DNA from: Camelimonas fluminis
GTDB lineage: Bacteria; Pseudomonadota; Alphaproteobacteria; Rhizobiales; Beijerinckiaceae
Assembly (NCBI RefSeq): GCF_014656355.1
Contig: NZ_BNCG01000004.1
Coordinates: 62,001 to 126,000, forward strand
Direction of reading: 5' to 3'
DNA length: 64,000 nt
The notes beneath the pieces were generated by a model. It was not told the DNA's origin, ran no database searches, and saw only the letters and a program-made list of their open reading frames with translations. Positions 17,850-28,300 of the stretch are shown piece after piece (the first letter of the stretch is position 1; each line of letters begins with the position of its first letter). The translations under genes were made by a program, and so were the position numbers.

Positions 17850-18689
17850 ATGACCGACGCGGCGTCACAGCCCGCACCACAGCCGCCGCCTCACCAGATG
17901 GCGCGCCGTCTCGTTGGCGCGGACGCCGAGGTGGTGATTCGGGTCACTGATCTGGAGGTTGGCTTCGGGACCAAGACCATCATGAAGCACCTCAATCTTG
18001 ATGTGCGACGCGGCGAGATTCTTGGCTTCGTTGGCGCTTCCGGCACTGGCAAATCGGTGCTGACCCGCGCCATTCTCGGCCTGGTGCCCAAGCGGGCCGG
18101 CAAGATCGAGGTGTTCGGCGAAGACCTCGACAAGCTGTCCCGGATCTCGCGCAAGGCGATCGAGCAGCGTTGGGGCGTGCTGTTCCAGCAGGGCGCGCTG
18201 TTTTCCTCGCTCACCGTCAAGCAGAACGTCCAGGTGCCCATGCGTGAGTATCTGGATTTGTCCGAGCGGCTGCTCGATGAACTGGCCATGCTGAAGATCG
18301 AGATGGTCGGCCTTAACCCTGACGCCGCCGACAAGTTTCCGTCGGACCTTTCAGGCGGCATGATCAAGCGCGCCGCCCTGGCCCGCGCCCTGGCGCTGGA
18401 TCCGGACATCGTCTTTCTTGATGAGCCGACTTCAGGTCTCGACCCCATCGGCGCAGGAGAGTTCGACGAACTGATCTCGACCTTGCAGCAAACTTTGGGC
18501 CTGACTGTTTTCATGGTAACCCACGACCTCGACAGTCTGCATTCAGTGTGTGACCGCATCGCCGCGCTGGGCGAAGGCAAGATCATTGCAGAGGGAACGA
18601 TAGAGACAATGTTGGCCTCGACGAATCCCTGGCTGAAGGCGTACTTTCACGGCAAACGCGCCCGGGCGGCGTTCAGCGCAGGAAACTGA
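17850..18689 (+). CDS. mlaF: MCE/Mla-type ABC transporter ATP-binding protein
   Basis: A 279-residue ATPase: Walker A GASGTGKS, Q-loop LFQQGALFSSLTVKQNV, signature LSGGMIKRAALARAL, Walker B DIVFLDEPTSGLDP and switch VTHDLDS. It powers the MlaE permease; the GMIKR form of the signature is typical of MlaF-like ATPases. It starts 10 bases after the permease stop with AGAGGGA as ribosome-binding site, and the MCE gene follows 3 bases after its own stop, so co-transcription is near certain. The first 20 residues are a Pro/Gln-rich extension. Confidence 0.95.
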   Translation: MTDAASQPAPQPPPHQMARRLVGADAEVVIRVTDLEVGFGTKTIMKHLNLDVRRGEILGFVGASGTGKSVLTRAILGLVPKRAGKIEVFGEDLDKLSRISRKAIEQRWGVLFQQGALFSSLTVKQNVQVPMREYLDLSERLLDELAMLKIEMVGLNPDAADKFPSDLSGGMIKRAALARALALDPDIVFLDEPTSGLDPIGAGEFDELISTLQQTLGLTVFMVTHDLDSLHSVCDRIAALGEGKIIAEGTIETMLASTNPWLKAYFHGKRARAAFSAGN

Positions 18690-18692
18690 CGC

Positions 18693-19805
18693 ATGGAGAC
18701 GCGCGCCAACTACGCCCTGATCGGCCTGTTTACACTTGCAGTGATCACCGCTGGCTTCCTGTTCGTTTACTGGTTCAGCGGTGGACAGAACGCCAATTCC
18801 CGCGTCACCTACAGGGTGGCCTTCACCGGCTCAGTATCGGGTCTCGGCCCGGGTTCGCTCGTTACCTTCAATGGCATACGCGTTGGCGAGGTGAGGGCGG
18901 TGTCGTTCGACCCGGAGAACCCGCGCCTGGTGATCGCGACGATTGACGTCAGCCGCGATTTGCAGATCCGCAAGGACACGCGGGCGCTGCTGGATGTGCA
19001 GATCGTCTCGGGCGTCGGTTCTGTCGCGCTGGTGGGACGATCCGTGGATTCGCCGGTGCTCAAGCCGTGCCCCGATCCGGATTGCACCATCATGGCCGAG
19101 CGTTCAGACTTCCAGGACATTCTGGAAAGCGCCCGCAACGTCGCCAAGCGCGCCAATGAAGTGGCGGAGAAACTCTCGGTCATCATCGACCAGAACCAGG
19201 CCGCCATTGACGACACCATCCGCAATATCAACCAGTTCTCGAAAGCGCTCGGCGACAATTCGGAGGGCGTGAGCAAGTTCCTGTCCAGCGTTGGCCCCGC
19301 CGCCGATCAGGTGAAGGCGCTGGCGGCGAGCCTCGACGGCATCGCCCGCGAGATCGATGCCAAGCAGGTGCGCACCATCGTCGCCAACGCTGACAAGTTC
19401 ACGGCGGCGCTCGGGAACTCCAGCGCCAACGTCCAGAGAACCGTTGACAACGTTGCTTCCATCACCGCCAAGATCAACAAGGCCTCGGATCAGGTCGAGG
19501 GCGTGCTGAAGGCGGTGCAGAGCTTCCTTGGCTCCACCAGCGGCCAGGGCGCTGTCGACGCCATTACCCAGGCGGCCAACTCCATTCGTCAACTGGCCCA
19601 GAACCTCGACAGGCGCACAGCCGAGGTCGCCGCTGGTCTCAACCGCTTCACCGGCTCTGGTCTGGGCGAGGTGCGCAACCTGACGGTGGACAGCCAGCGC
19701 ACATTGGGTGAAATCAATCGCACCCTGCGCAGCATCAACCAGAATCCGCAGCAGTTCATCTTCGGGGCGAAGCCGTCGATCCCGCAATTTAACGGACGCC
19801 AGTAA
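18693..19805 (+). CDS. mlaD: MCE family substrate-binding protein (MlaD-like)
   Basis: A 370-residue protein with one N-terminal membrane anchor (ALIGLFTLAVITAGFLFVYWF), an MCE domain at about 40-115 (VAFTGSVSGLGPGSLVTFNGIRVGEV) and a long helical tail (about 140-350) rich in Asn/Ala heptads. MCE proteins form hexameric rings that bind lipid and sit on the MlaE permease; the long tail suggests a needle- or tunnel-like extension, unlike short E. coli MlaD (183 aa). The stop codon overlaps the next gene's start (TAATG). Confidence 0.93.
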   Translation: METRANYALIGLFTLAVITAGFLFVYWFSGGQNANSRVTYRVAFTGSVSGLGPGSLVTFNGIRVGEVRAVSFDPENPRLVIATIDVSRDLQIRKDTRALLDVQIVSGVGSVALVGRSVDSPVLKPCPDPDCTIMAERSDFQDILESARNVAKRANEVAEKLSVIIDQNQAAIDDTIRNINQFSKALGDNSEGVSKFLSSVGPAADQVKALAASLDGIAREIDAKQVRTIVANADKFTAALGNSSANVQRTVDNVASITAKINKASDQVEGVLKAVQSFLGSTSGQGAVDAITQAANSIRQLAQNLDRRTAEVAAGLNRFTGSGLGEVRNLTVDSQRTLGEINRTLRSINQNPQQFIFGAKPSIPQFNGRQ

Positions 19806-20407
19806 TGTGGAAGGCTCCTGACATCCGCGCCCTGCATCCCACGCGGCTCGCGCTGGCGCTTGGCGGCGTCCTGCTGCTCGCCGGCTGTGGCGGCGGTCCC
19901 GCGCCAGCTACCTTCGACCTTTCGGCCGCCCGTGACTTCGGGCGTATCGGCGGCGGCGGCCAGCTCGCCGTCACCGAGCCAGTGGCGCTGCAGCCGATCA
20001 ACAGCGAGCGCATCATCGTGCGCCAGGGCGCGTCGGTCAGCTTCGTCGGCGGCGGCCAGTGGTCCGACAAATTGCCGGCGCTGGTGCAGGCGCGCCTGAT
20101 CCAGACCTTCGAGAACGGCAGCCGCATCGCCACCGTTGGCCGTCCGTCAACCCTGGCCAACGCCGGGGCCATGCTGGCCAGCGAACTGCGCGCCTTCGAG
20201 ATCGACGCCGCCCGCAACACGGCGGTGGTGGAGATCACCGCGCGCATTGTCCAGGCCAGTGGTCCGGTCTCCGCCGCCCGGATTTTCCGCGCCGAGGTCC
20301 CGGTGAGCGGCGCCATCGACGCCGCCAACGCCAGCCACGCCCTGGACGACGCCTTGCAACAGGTGATGGTGCAGATCGTCCGCTGGGCATCGGGCGGGCG
20401 ACGGTAA
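19805..20407 (+). CDS. ABC-type transport auxiliary lipoprotein (PqiC-like)
   Basis: A 200-residue lipoprotein with signal LALGGVLLLAGC (lipobox LLAGC). The mature domain has the ABC_trans_aux pattern: YxL-like strand replaced by TFDLSAARDF, then IIVRQGASVSFVGGGQWSDKLPALVQARLIQTFEN and a C-terminal DDALQQVMVQIVRW helix. PqiC-type proteins act at the outer membrane or periplasm with MCE systems. It is translationally coupled to the MCE gene by one-base overlap and closes the four-gene operon. No periplasmic MlaC-like carrier is present. Confidence 0.88.
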   Translation: MWKAPDIRALHPTRLALALGGVLLLAGCGGGPAPATFDLSAARDFGRIGGGGQLAVTEPVALQPINSERIIVRQGASVSFVGGGQWSDKLPALVQARLIQTFENGSRIATVGRPSTLANAGAMLASELRAFEIDAARNTAVVEITARIVQASGPVSAARIFRAEVPVSGAIDAANASHALDDALQQVMVQIVRWASGGRR

Positions 20408-20826
20408 AGCGGTTTCCCACAGACTGGAGCGCTCTGTTGCGCAAGGGTTTGTCCATGACAGGGAAGCCTGGGGTCGTTTCGGCCCGGTACCGGGCGAGGG
20501 ACGCCCGGTGATCGGATGCCGGCTCTCGCGTAACCCCGACGCCGCGTGCTGGCGCGAAGGCCGGAAGCAAAAGGGCGGACAAAATCCGCTCATGGCGAAC
20601 CGGGTTGTTCCCTGGTCCGGCGCGGCGCCAGAACCTTATGGGGGCCGGTCGCGGTGAATCCCGACGGGCCCGGCGCGATTGCCGGGACGAGGGGCCTTTC
20701 AGGCATTTCCAGGCAGGCCCTGAGCTGTTTCTTCCTTGCGCATGCGTTTCTGCTTGCCGGACAATTGTGGCGGGCCTATTGTCCAGGAGGGCGCGACGGC
20801 GCTTTGCCATCTGGACTGCGACGCCG
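20408..20826. other. Gene-free convergent intergenic region
   Basis: It lies between the ends of the MCE operon and the lipase gene. No coding region and no clear terminator hairpin was found. Confidence 0.5.
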
Positions 20827-22059
20827 TTATTTCCGCAGCGCGTCCGGCCGGGCAAGACTTCTTTCAATCCAGTTGATGATGTCGGCTTTCGCGGTGCGGA
20901 ACAGGTCGCGATGGCCAGCGTTGTCGATCCAATGGACGGTGACATCGGTTCCGGCCTGCCGCGCCCGTTCCACGAAAGCGGTTGTCGCCGCTGGCGGCAC
21001 GACGGTGTCGCTTCTGCCGTGGACAATGAAAACCGGAGTTTGCGACGGGTTGAGGCCCGCATTGTTGCGGGTCAGCGCGCTCACCCAGTCAGGATTGTTC
21101 ATGACCGGACCGGCCAACCCATCGCCCGGATTGCGGGATACGTCCCTGAACAGGGAGACGACGCAGCCTTTGCGGGCCGCCGCCAGGTTCTTGTGACCGA
21201 CCTTGGTGAACAGGCGCGGGTCAAGCTTGTACGCGTCCAGATAGCTTTGCCCGATCAGGTACGGGTAGGGCGTTTTCGCCGCGAAAAAGGCGTTGGTCTG
21301 CTCCGGAGCCATGATGACCGTGGAGCCGGGCGCCAGCGCCACGATGGCGCGGATCGCATTGTCCGGCGCATACGCTGGCCCGATCTCGCCGGCGAACAGG
21401 ACGGCGTGCCCTCCCTGGGACCAGCCGATCAATGCGATGTCATCGCCATGGCCGGTTCCGGTGATCGCGCGTGAGGCGCGCACCAGATTGTGGACGTCCC
21501 GGGCTTCATCGTCGCCAACCATGTAATGATGCGCCGTATTCGATCCCAGCCCGGCATAGTCAGGCGCGACAACCGTGTAACCTCTGGCCAGCCAGTCGGC
21601 CAGGAACGGGATGCCGATGTCAATCGGGAGCCGCTCCTCTCCGCCGCGCTGCGTCAACTCCCTTGCCGGATTGGGCGCGAGGGAGGGCGCGCAGCCGCGC
21701 GCCGCGCCGGTGGTGCCATGCGCCCAGGCGATGGTTCCCCGCCGTTCCCCGCCCTGTTTGACAAGGGGCGTCAGAACAAGCCCGGAGGCTGGAACGCGCT
21801 CGCCGTTCCAGCGCTCCGAAACATACAGCACCCGCCAGGCAACGGCGTTCCCGGGTCCCGCGATGATGTCGCTGCGAATGACGGTCCCAGCCGGAAGCGA
21901 CGTGATGTCTGCTGGCGTTTCATAGAATGCGGTCACCGGGAACGGCGGTTCGTGCGCCAGCGCCAGATCGAACCCCTCCAGCGGTCTGGATATGGATGTC
22001 GGGATGAATGCGAGGCAATGGATAAACGTCAGGATATAAAGCCGAAAATATTTCAGCAT
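20827..22059 (-). CDS. Secreted alpha/beta-hydrolase, secretory lipase-like
   Basis: A 410-residue protein with an N-terminal hydrophobic signal (YFRLYILTFIHCLAFIP) and an alpha/beta-hydrolase fold: WAHGTTG, VVAPDYAGLGSN, nucleophile elbow GWSQGGHA (Ser of GxSxG), then VFIVHGRSDTVVPP (Asp) and IDNAGHRD (His) completing a triad. The order and spacing match the LIP secretory lipase/feruloyl-esterase-like group. It is probably exported and acts on esters, substrate unknown. The gene's upstream DNA (22060-22140) is AT-rich, unlike its surroundings, which may mark a promoter or a transferred segment. Confidence 0.83.
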   Translation of the reverse strand: MLKYFRLYILTFIHCLAFIPTSISRPLEGFDLALAHEPPFPVTAFYETPADITSLPAGTVIRSDIIAGPGNAVAWRVLYVSERWNGERVPASGLVLTPLVKQGGERRGTIAWAHGTTGAARGCAPSLAPNPARELTQRGGEERLPIDIGIPFLADWLARGYTVVAPDYAGLGSNTAHHYMVGDDEARDVHNLVRASRAITGTGHGDDIALIGWSQGGHAVLFAGEIGPAYAPDNAIRAIVALAPGSTVIMAPEQTNAFFAAKTPYPYLIGQSYLDAYKLDPRLFTKVGHKNLAAARKGCVVSLFRDVSRNPGDGLAGPVMNNPDWVSALTRNNAGLNPSQTPVFIVHGRSDTVVPPAATTAFVERARQAGTDVTVHWIDNAGHRDLFRTAKADIINWIERSLARPDALRK

Positions 22060-22167
22060 TTTTCCATCTTCCCAGTGTGCTGTTTTCTGAATTATTTAAA
22101 TATATCTTAAGTATACTAAAATAATACACAAATTCATTGACCGCGCCAGACGCGGCGGGACCAGCAT

Positions 22168-22195
22168 AAAAAAAGCCCCGGCGCATGGCCGGGGC
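22168..22195 (-). terminator. Rho-independent terminator for the giant GPR-like gene
   Basis: Read on the minus strand, the stem GCCCCGGC/GCCGGGGC with a 5-base loop is followed by seven T. It lies 113 bases after the stop of the 22309-30219 gene. Confidence 0.8.
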
Positions 22196-22308
22196 AGGTC
22201 GCGGGTGAAGGTGAAAGCGGCGTTGTCACGAACTGGCTGACAGGCCGGCAAGTCGGCCCCCCAACCTGAGGGAGCGAAGCCCGGCGGGAAGCCCCGCCGG
22301 CTTGCGGA

Positions 22309-25300
22309 TCAGGCCCGGTCCAGCCGGCCCGACGCATGCGCCAGGATGGTGTAGACCTTGCCGGTGTCCGAGGTCAGGTAATTGCGCGCCATGGCGCCAT
22401 CCCTGTCGCTCTTGCGCACCTCGACCAGCAGCCGGTCGAATTCCTCCACATAGCGGTCGGCCGTCTGGCGGAATTCGGCGTCGATGCGGTAACGGGCCCG
22501 CGCGTCGTCGAAGATCTTCTGGCCGCGCGCCGTGTACAGATCCAGCCCGAAGGCGTGAGTCTCGCCACGGTTGCGTCGCGCCCAGGCGGCTTCAAGCGCC
22601 GTCGTATTGATCAGCTCGCCGATATCGATCGACAGGGTGTCGAGCAGTTCGGCTGAACTCATCGATGGCTGCGGCTGCCCTGCGTCGTCGACCTCGTCAG
22701 AGGCGCGGGTCAGCAGGTTCGAGAGCCATCCGCCTTCAGCGCGGGCTGTCGGCGCTTCTTCCCGCTGGCGCGCAGCCGGCGCGGGGGCCTGCTCGCGACG
22801 GGCGGGAGCAGCCGGCGCCGGCGCTGCGGCCTGGGCGCGGCTGGCCGCCGAGGCGACCGGCCATGCCAGCGGGGCGCTGTCGTCAGCTACCGGCTGGGCG
22901 GCAGCCTGGGAGGCCTTGGCGGCAGCCTGCGGCGCCTTGGTCGCGGCCTGCGGCGCCTGAACCGCCGGCTGCGCGGCGCGCTGCGGGCGGGCAGGGGCCG
23001 GAGCCGCCGGCGCGTCGCCGCGCGTACGACCGGCGCGGTTGACGATCTCGTTGAGTTCGTTCAGCGCGCGGATCTGTTCGGCCACCACCCGACGCATGGC
23101 GGCGGTGGACTGCTGCGTGTCGCGCGGCAATTCGAACACGCCGCGTGCGATCTCCGAACGCGTCACCTCGAGATCCTTGGTGATGGTTGCGGCCATCGAC
23201 CGCACGTCCTCGGCGACGCCGCGGAACTTCGCGGTGGTCTGCTCGATAGCCTTGCCGGCTTCGGCCACGGCGCTCTCATAGGTGGCGCGCATGGTCTCGG
23301 TGGCGTTCTCCCGCTGCTGTTCGGCGGCGGAGCGCAACGCGTCGTACTGGGCGGAGAGCTTTTCAGCCGCCTCGTCCGAGGTTTTGCGCAACAGCGCCGT
23401 GATCTGGCTGGCGCGCTGTTCGGCGCTGCTGATCGACTTCTCCATCAGGGCGGTGAAGGCGCCAGCCAGACGTTCGACGTCAGCCGTGCGTTCGCTGATG
23501 GCGCCGGTCATGGCGTCCAGTGTCTCGCGTTTACCGTCCATGCCGGCGGCCAGGCGCTGTTCGGCCTCCTCCAGTCGGCCGACGCTGTCACGCAGCGCGG
23601 CGATGCGCTCGCCGGCGAGGGCCGACAGGGCGCGGCTTTCCTCGCCGAAGCGGGCGGCGATGGCCGAGGCTTCCGTCAGGGTGCTTTCACCCACCGACTT
23701 CATGGCCGCAATCTGCTCCGCGAGGTCACGCGAGGCGCCGCCGGCGCCATCGGTCACGGCGCTGAGAACCGCGCCGAGTTCGGTGACGCGGCTGCTCAGG
23801 CCATTCTCGATGGCGGTCAGGTTGCGGGCCGCGTGGACGCTGACCTCCTGAAGCTGGCGATTGGCCTGGGTCAGGCGCTCGATCAGCTCGGGAGCGTCCG
23901 TGCGCAGCCTGTCGCCCGCCTCGGCCAGGGCCGCGACCATGGCGCCAGCGGCGGAGCTGAGGGCGACGCGCAGGCCATCCGCCGCCGTCGTGGCGGTGGC
24001 GGCGGCGTCGCCGGCTTCGGCGCGCAGCCTGTCGCCAGCTTCGGCGAAGGCGGCGGCGGCCGTGCTGGTGGCCGCGCCTGTCTCCGTGCGCAGCTTCTCG
24101 CTTGCGCCGGCGATGGCCACAACCGCCGTGCTCGCGGCCGTTTCGGCCTCCGCGCGCAGCTTCTCGCCAGCTTCGGTCAGCGCGGCGACCGCGGCGCCAG
24201 ACGCCGCTTCCGCACCAGCGCGCAGCTTCTCGCCCGCGCCGGCAAGTGCGGCGACCGCCTGGCTGGCGGCTGTGCTGGCGCCGGTTCCGAGCCTGTCGCC
24301 AGCCTCGTTGAAGGCGGTGACGGCCGTGCTCGTGGCGCTGTCAGCGTCGGCGCGCAGCTTGTCGCCAGCTTCCGTGACCGCCGTGGCGGCGGCGCGGGCC
24401 GCCGTATCAACGGCTGCGCGCAGGTCGTCGGCGGCGGCGTCCATGGCGGCGCGCATATCCTTCGCCGAGGCGGCGAAGTTGCGCGACGCTTCGGCGGCGC
24501 GATCGCGAACCGCTTCAGCAATGGCCCCGGCGCTGGCGCCGATGGTCTGCGTGGCCGCCTCGCTGATGCGGGCGACTTCGCCCGACAGCTTGTCGGCGCT
24601 GGCGTCCACGGAGCCGACAAGGCGCTCGCCCTGTTCAGTCAACGTGGTCTCCAGACGGTCGATCTGCGTCACCAGCGACTCGCCAATCCGGCCGGCGTGC
24701 AGGCCGAGCAGGTTGTCGAGCAGGCGGGCGCGGGCGTCGATGGTCTCGACCAGCGACGCGCCAGCCGCATCGAGCGTTTCGCCCGCGACCTGGACGCGTT
24801 CGCCAATGACGGCGGAAATCGACTGGCCATAGCCCTGGAACACATTGTCCAGGCGAGCCAGCTGGCCGCCGACGCGTGCTTCCAGATTGCCGGCGCCGCG
24901 AGCAATGGCGTCGGCGATGTCATCGCCGCGCGCGCCCAGGGAGCCAACCAGCGCGGAGCCGCGCTCGTCGAACAGCGAGGCAAGACGGTCGATCTGGCCG
25001 GACAGGCCGCCGCTCACCGCCACGCCATGGCTCTGCACGGTGTTGTTGAGGCGGCTGATCTGGGCGTCGAGCGCCGCCACCGCGCGGGCAGTGGTCTGCT
25101 CCAGCACGCCAGCGATCTCGCTGCCGCGACCGGACAGCAGGCCGATCATGCTGGCGCCCTTCTCGTCGAACAGGCCGCCCAGCTCGTCGATGCGCGAGCC
25201 CAGGGCCGCCGCCGCCGCGCCGCCGTGGCGGTCGAACAGGCTGGCGAGCCGTTCCGCCGACTCGGTCAGCGACGAGGTCAGCGAGGCCGTCTTGCCATCG

Positions 25301-28300
25301 ATCAGGCCGGCGATCTCCAGCGCGCGGCTGTCGAGCGCGCCGAGCAACTTGCCGCCACGGGAGTCGAAGTCGCCGATCATGGCGTCGAGGCGGGCGGTCA
25401 GGTTGCGGTTCGCCGCTTCGCCGCGCGTGTCGAACACGGTCGACAGGCGCTGGGCTGAAGCGTCGATGGCCGTTTCAAGGGCCTCGGTCTTCTGCTCGAT
25501 CAGCACGGCCAGATCGCGGCCGCGGTTGTCGAGGGTGCTCGCCAGGCGGTCGCCGCGACGGTCCAGATCACCGATCAGGCTGTCGATGCGCGAACCCAGC
25601 GCCGCGACGGCCGAGCCGCCGTGCGACTGCAGGGCGCCGGAGATGCGCTCCACCGAGCTGGTGACAGCGCCCTCGATGCCGGACGTCTGCGCCTCCAGGT
25701 TCTCGGCCAGCTTGCTCTGGCGCTCGTCGAGCGCGCTGATGAGGGCGCGGCCATTGTCCTCAAGGCGGGCCAGCATGCCGCTGATGCGCGCGCCAAGGGT
25801 CGCCGCCACGGCGCCGCCGTGCTCGGCGAACGAGCCGGCGATGCGGGTGAGGGTGGCGCCGACGGCCTCGTCGATCTGGCTGGCCTGCTTTTCCAGCGCG
25901 CCGGCAAGGGCGCCCTGACGCTGCTCGATCTCGCCGGCCAGACGACGGGCGTTGCCGTCGAAGTCCGTGACCAGGTCGTTGATGCGGGCGCCGAGGGCGG
26001 CGACTGCCGAGCCGGTCTTGCTGGCGAAGCTGGACGAGATTCGCTCCAGCGAGGCGTCCACGGCTTCTTCCAGGCGGGTGGTCTGGCTGTCGAGGCGTGC
26101 GCCGGCTTCCTTGCCGCGGCTTTCGATGGCCAGCACCAGGCGTTCGCCCTTGTTGTCCAGATCGCCGATGAGGCTCTCCAGGCGGGCGGTGATGTCGCCG
26201 CCCATGCGGTCGGCGTGGTCGCCGAACACGCCCTGCAGACGCTCCAGCTGGCCGCCCATGAACTTCTGGAAGCTGCTGGTGCGGGTGTCGAGCAGATTGG
26301 CCATGTCGTGGCTGCGGGCGTCGAGATCGCCCACCAGCTTGCCGCCCTTCTCGTCGAGCACGTTGGTGATGCTCTCCAGGCGCTGGTCGAGCGCGTCGAC
26401 CAGGCGATCGCTCTTCGCCGTGAGCGCCCCATTGACGCTGTCGAGGCGGCTGGCCACGGCGTTTTCGAACGTGGCGACGTGCTTGCCGAGCGCCTCGCTG
26501 ATCTCCACCGCGCGGTTGCCCAGCGTGACGTTGATCGAGTCGGCGCGGCCCACCAGCAGGCTGGCGAGGTTGGCCGTGTGGCGCAGGATGGCGGCGTTGA
26601 TCTCGTCCGCCTTGGTGGTGAGGGCGCCGGCCACCTCGCTGCCGCCATGCGACAGCACGCGGGCGATCTCGCCGGAACGGGTTTCCAGCGACTGGCTGAT
26701 GGCTGAAGCGCGCGCCGCCAGGTTCTTGTCCAGCGAGCCGATGGCCTCATCAAGCACGCGGGTGAGCTCGGCGCTGCGCGTCGTGGCCCGTTCCTCGAAG
26801 GTGCTGACGCGCGTGTCGATGATCTCGGCGGCGCGGCTGGCTTCGCGGGCCAGCTTCTCGGCCAGGCCCTCGCCGCGACCGACGACGATCGTCTCGATGC
26901 GGGCGATGCTGCCGTCGATGCGCTTGCTGAGGTCGTCGGTGGTCGAAACCAGCGTTTCCACCATCTTGCCGGCTGGCGCGATGACGCGCGCGTCCAGGCT
27001 GTTGAACTGGGCCGACAGCGCTTCCTCGGCCTCGCGGGCGCGGGTGTGCAGGTTGTCGGTCAGCGTGGTGGCGTTGTTGGTCAGCGCCTCGTTGACGCGC
27101 GCGGCCTGGCGGGCGAGGGCGACGATGACCTCGCGGCCGCTGTTGGCCATGCTCTCGTGCGTGTCCGCCGCCTGCTGGGCGAGCAGGTTCTGCATTTCCG
27201 AGCTGCTGACGCGGAACGATTCCGACACCTTGCCAAGGCTGGAGTCGATCGCCTCGATCGTCGCCTTGCTGTGGGCGTCGAGCGTGGAGCTGAACTTGCC
27301 GGAGGTCTCGCCGAAGGTGGCGCGCAGCTTCTCGACGTAAGTTTCCACATCGGAGCCAAGACGGCCGAAGGTCTCGTCGAAGGTGACGCGCAGCTTGCCG
27401 CTCTGCTCATTGGCGAGGCCGCTGAAGCGCGCGCCGGAGGTGGCGATGGTCTTCTCGATGTCGGCGGCGGCGGTCTTCGCCTCCTGGCCGATGCGGGTGA
27501 CGCCAGCGTCGATGGCGCCGCGCAGGGTCGCGCTGCGCTCGTCCAGCACCGTGGCGAATGCGTCGGTCGACCGGGCGAACAGGCCTTCCAGCAGGTCGGC
27601 GTGGTTGGTGACGTCCTTGCCGAGCTTGCCGACCGTGTCCTCGAAGCTGGAGCGCAGGGCGGTGGTGCGGGCGTCGAACAGCGAGGCCAGCTGCTGGCCA
27701 GAGGCGGCCAGCGCCTTCTGCAGGGTGATGCTCTGCTGCTCGAAGCTGCCGGAGAGCTGGCTGACGCTGGTCTCGAACACCTTGCGGGCCGAGGCGCTGT
27801 GAGCGTCGAGCTGCGAGGTGAAGCGGTCGCCAGAGGCGGCCAGGGTCGTTTCCAGCTTCTGGCTGTTGTCGGCGAGGGTGGCGCCAAGGCGCTCCACAGC
27901 GCCAACCAGGCGGTCGGCGAGGCCGCCGCCGCGCGTGCCGATCATCTCGACGACAACCTTGCCGGCGCCCTCGATCTTCTGACGCAGATCTTCGCTGCCG
28001 GCGGAGAGCGAGGCGCTCAGTTCCTTGCCGGACGTCTGCAGACGCTCGTTGACGTCGCGGGCGCGCTCGGAGAGCGACTTGCTGACCGTCTCGCCGGTGG
28101 CGGCGAGCTGGCGCGACACGTCTGCGGCGGCGGAGGCCAGGCCAGCCGTCATCTTCTCGCCAGCGGCGCCAAGCGACTTTTCGATGGCTTCCGACTTCTC
28201 CGTCAGCGACTTCGATACGGAGCCGCTGGTCGTGCTCATGCGGTCCACCAGATCGGCGCCGCGCGCTGTCAGCTGGTCGACCATCTGGTCGCCAGCCTTG

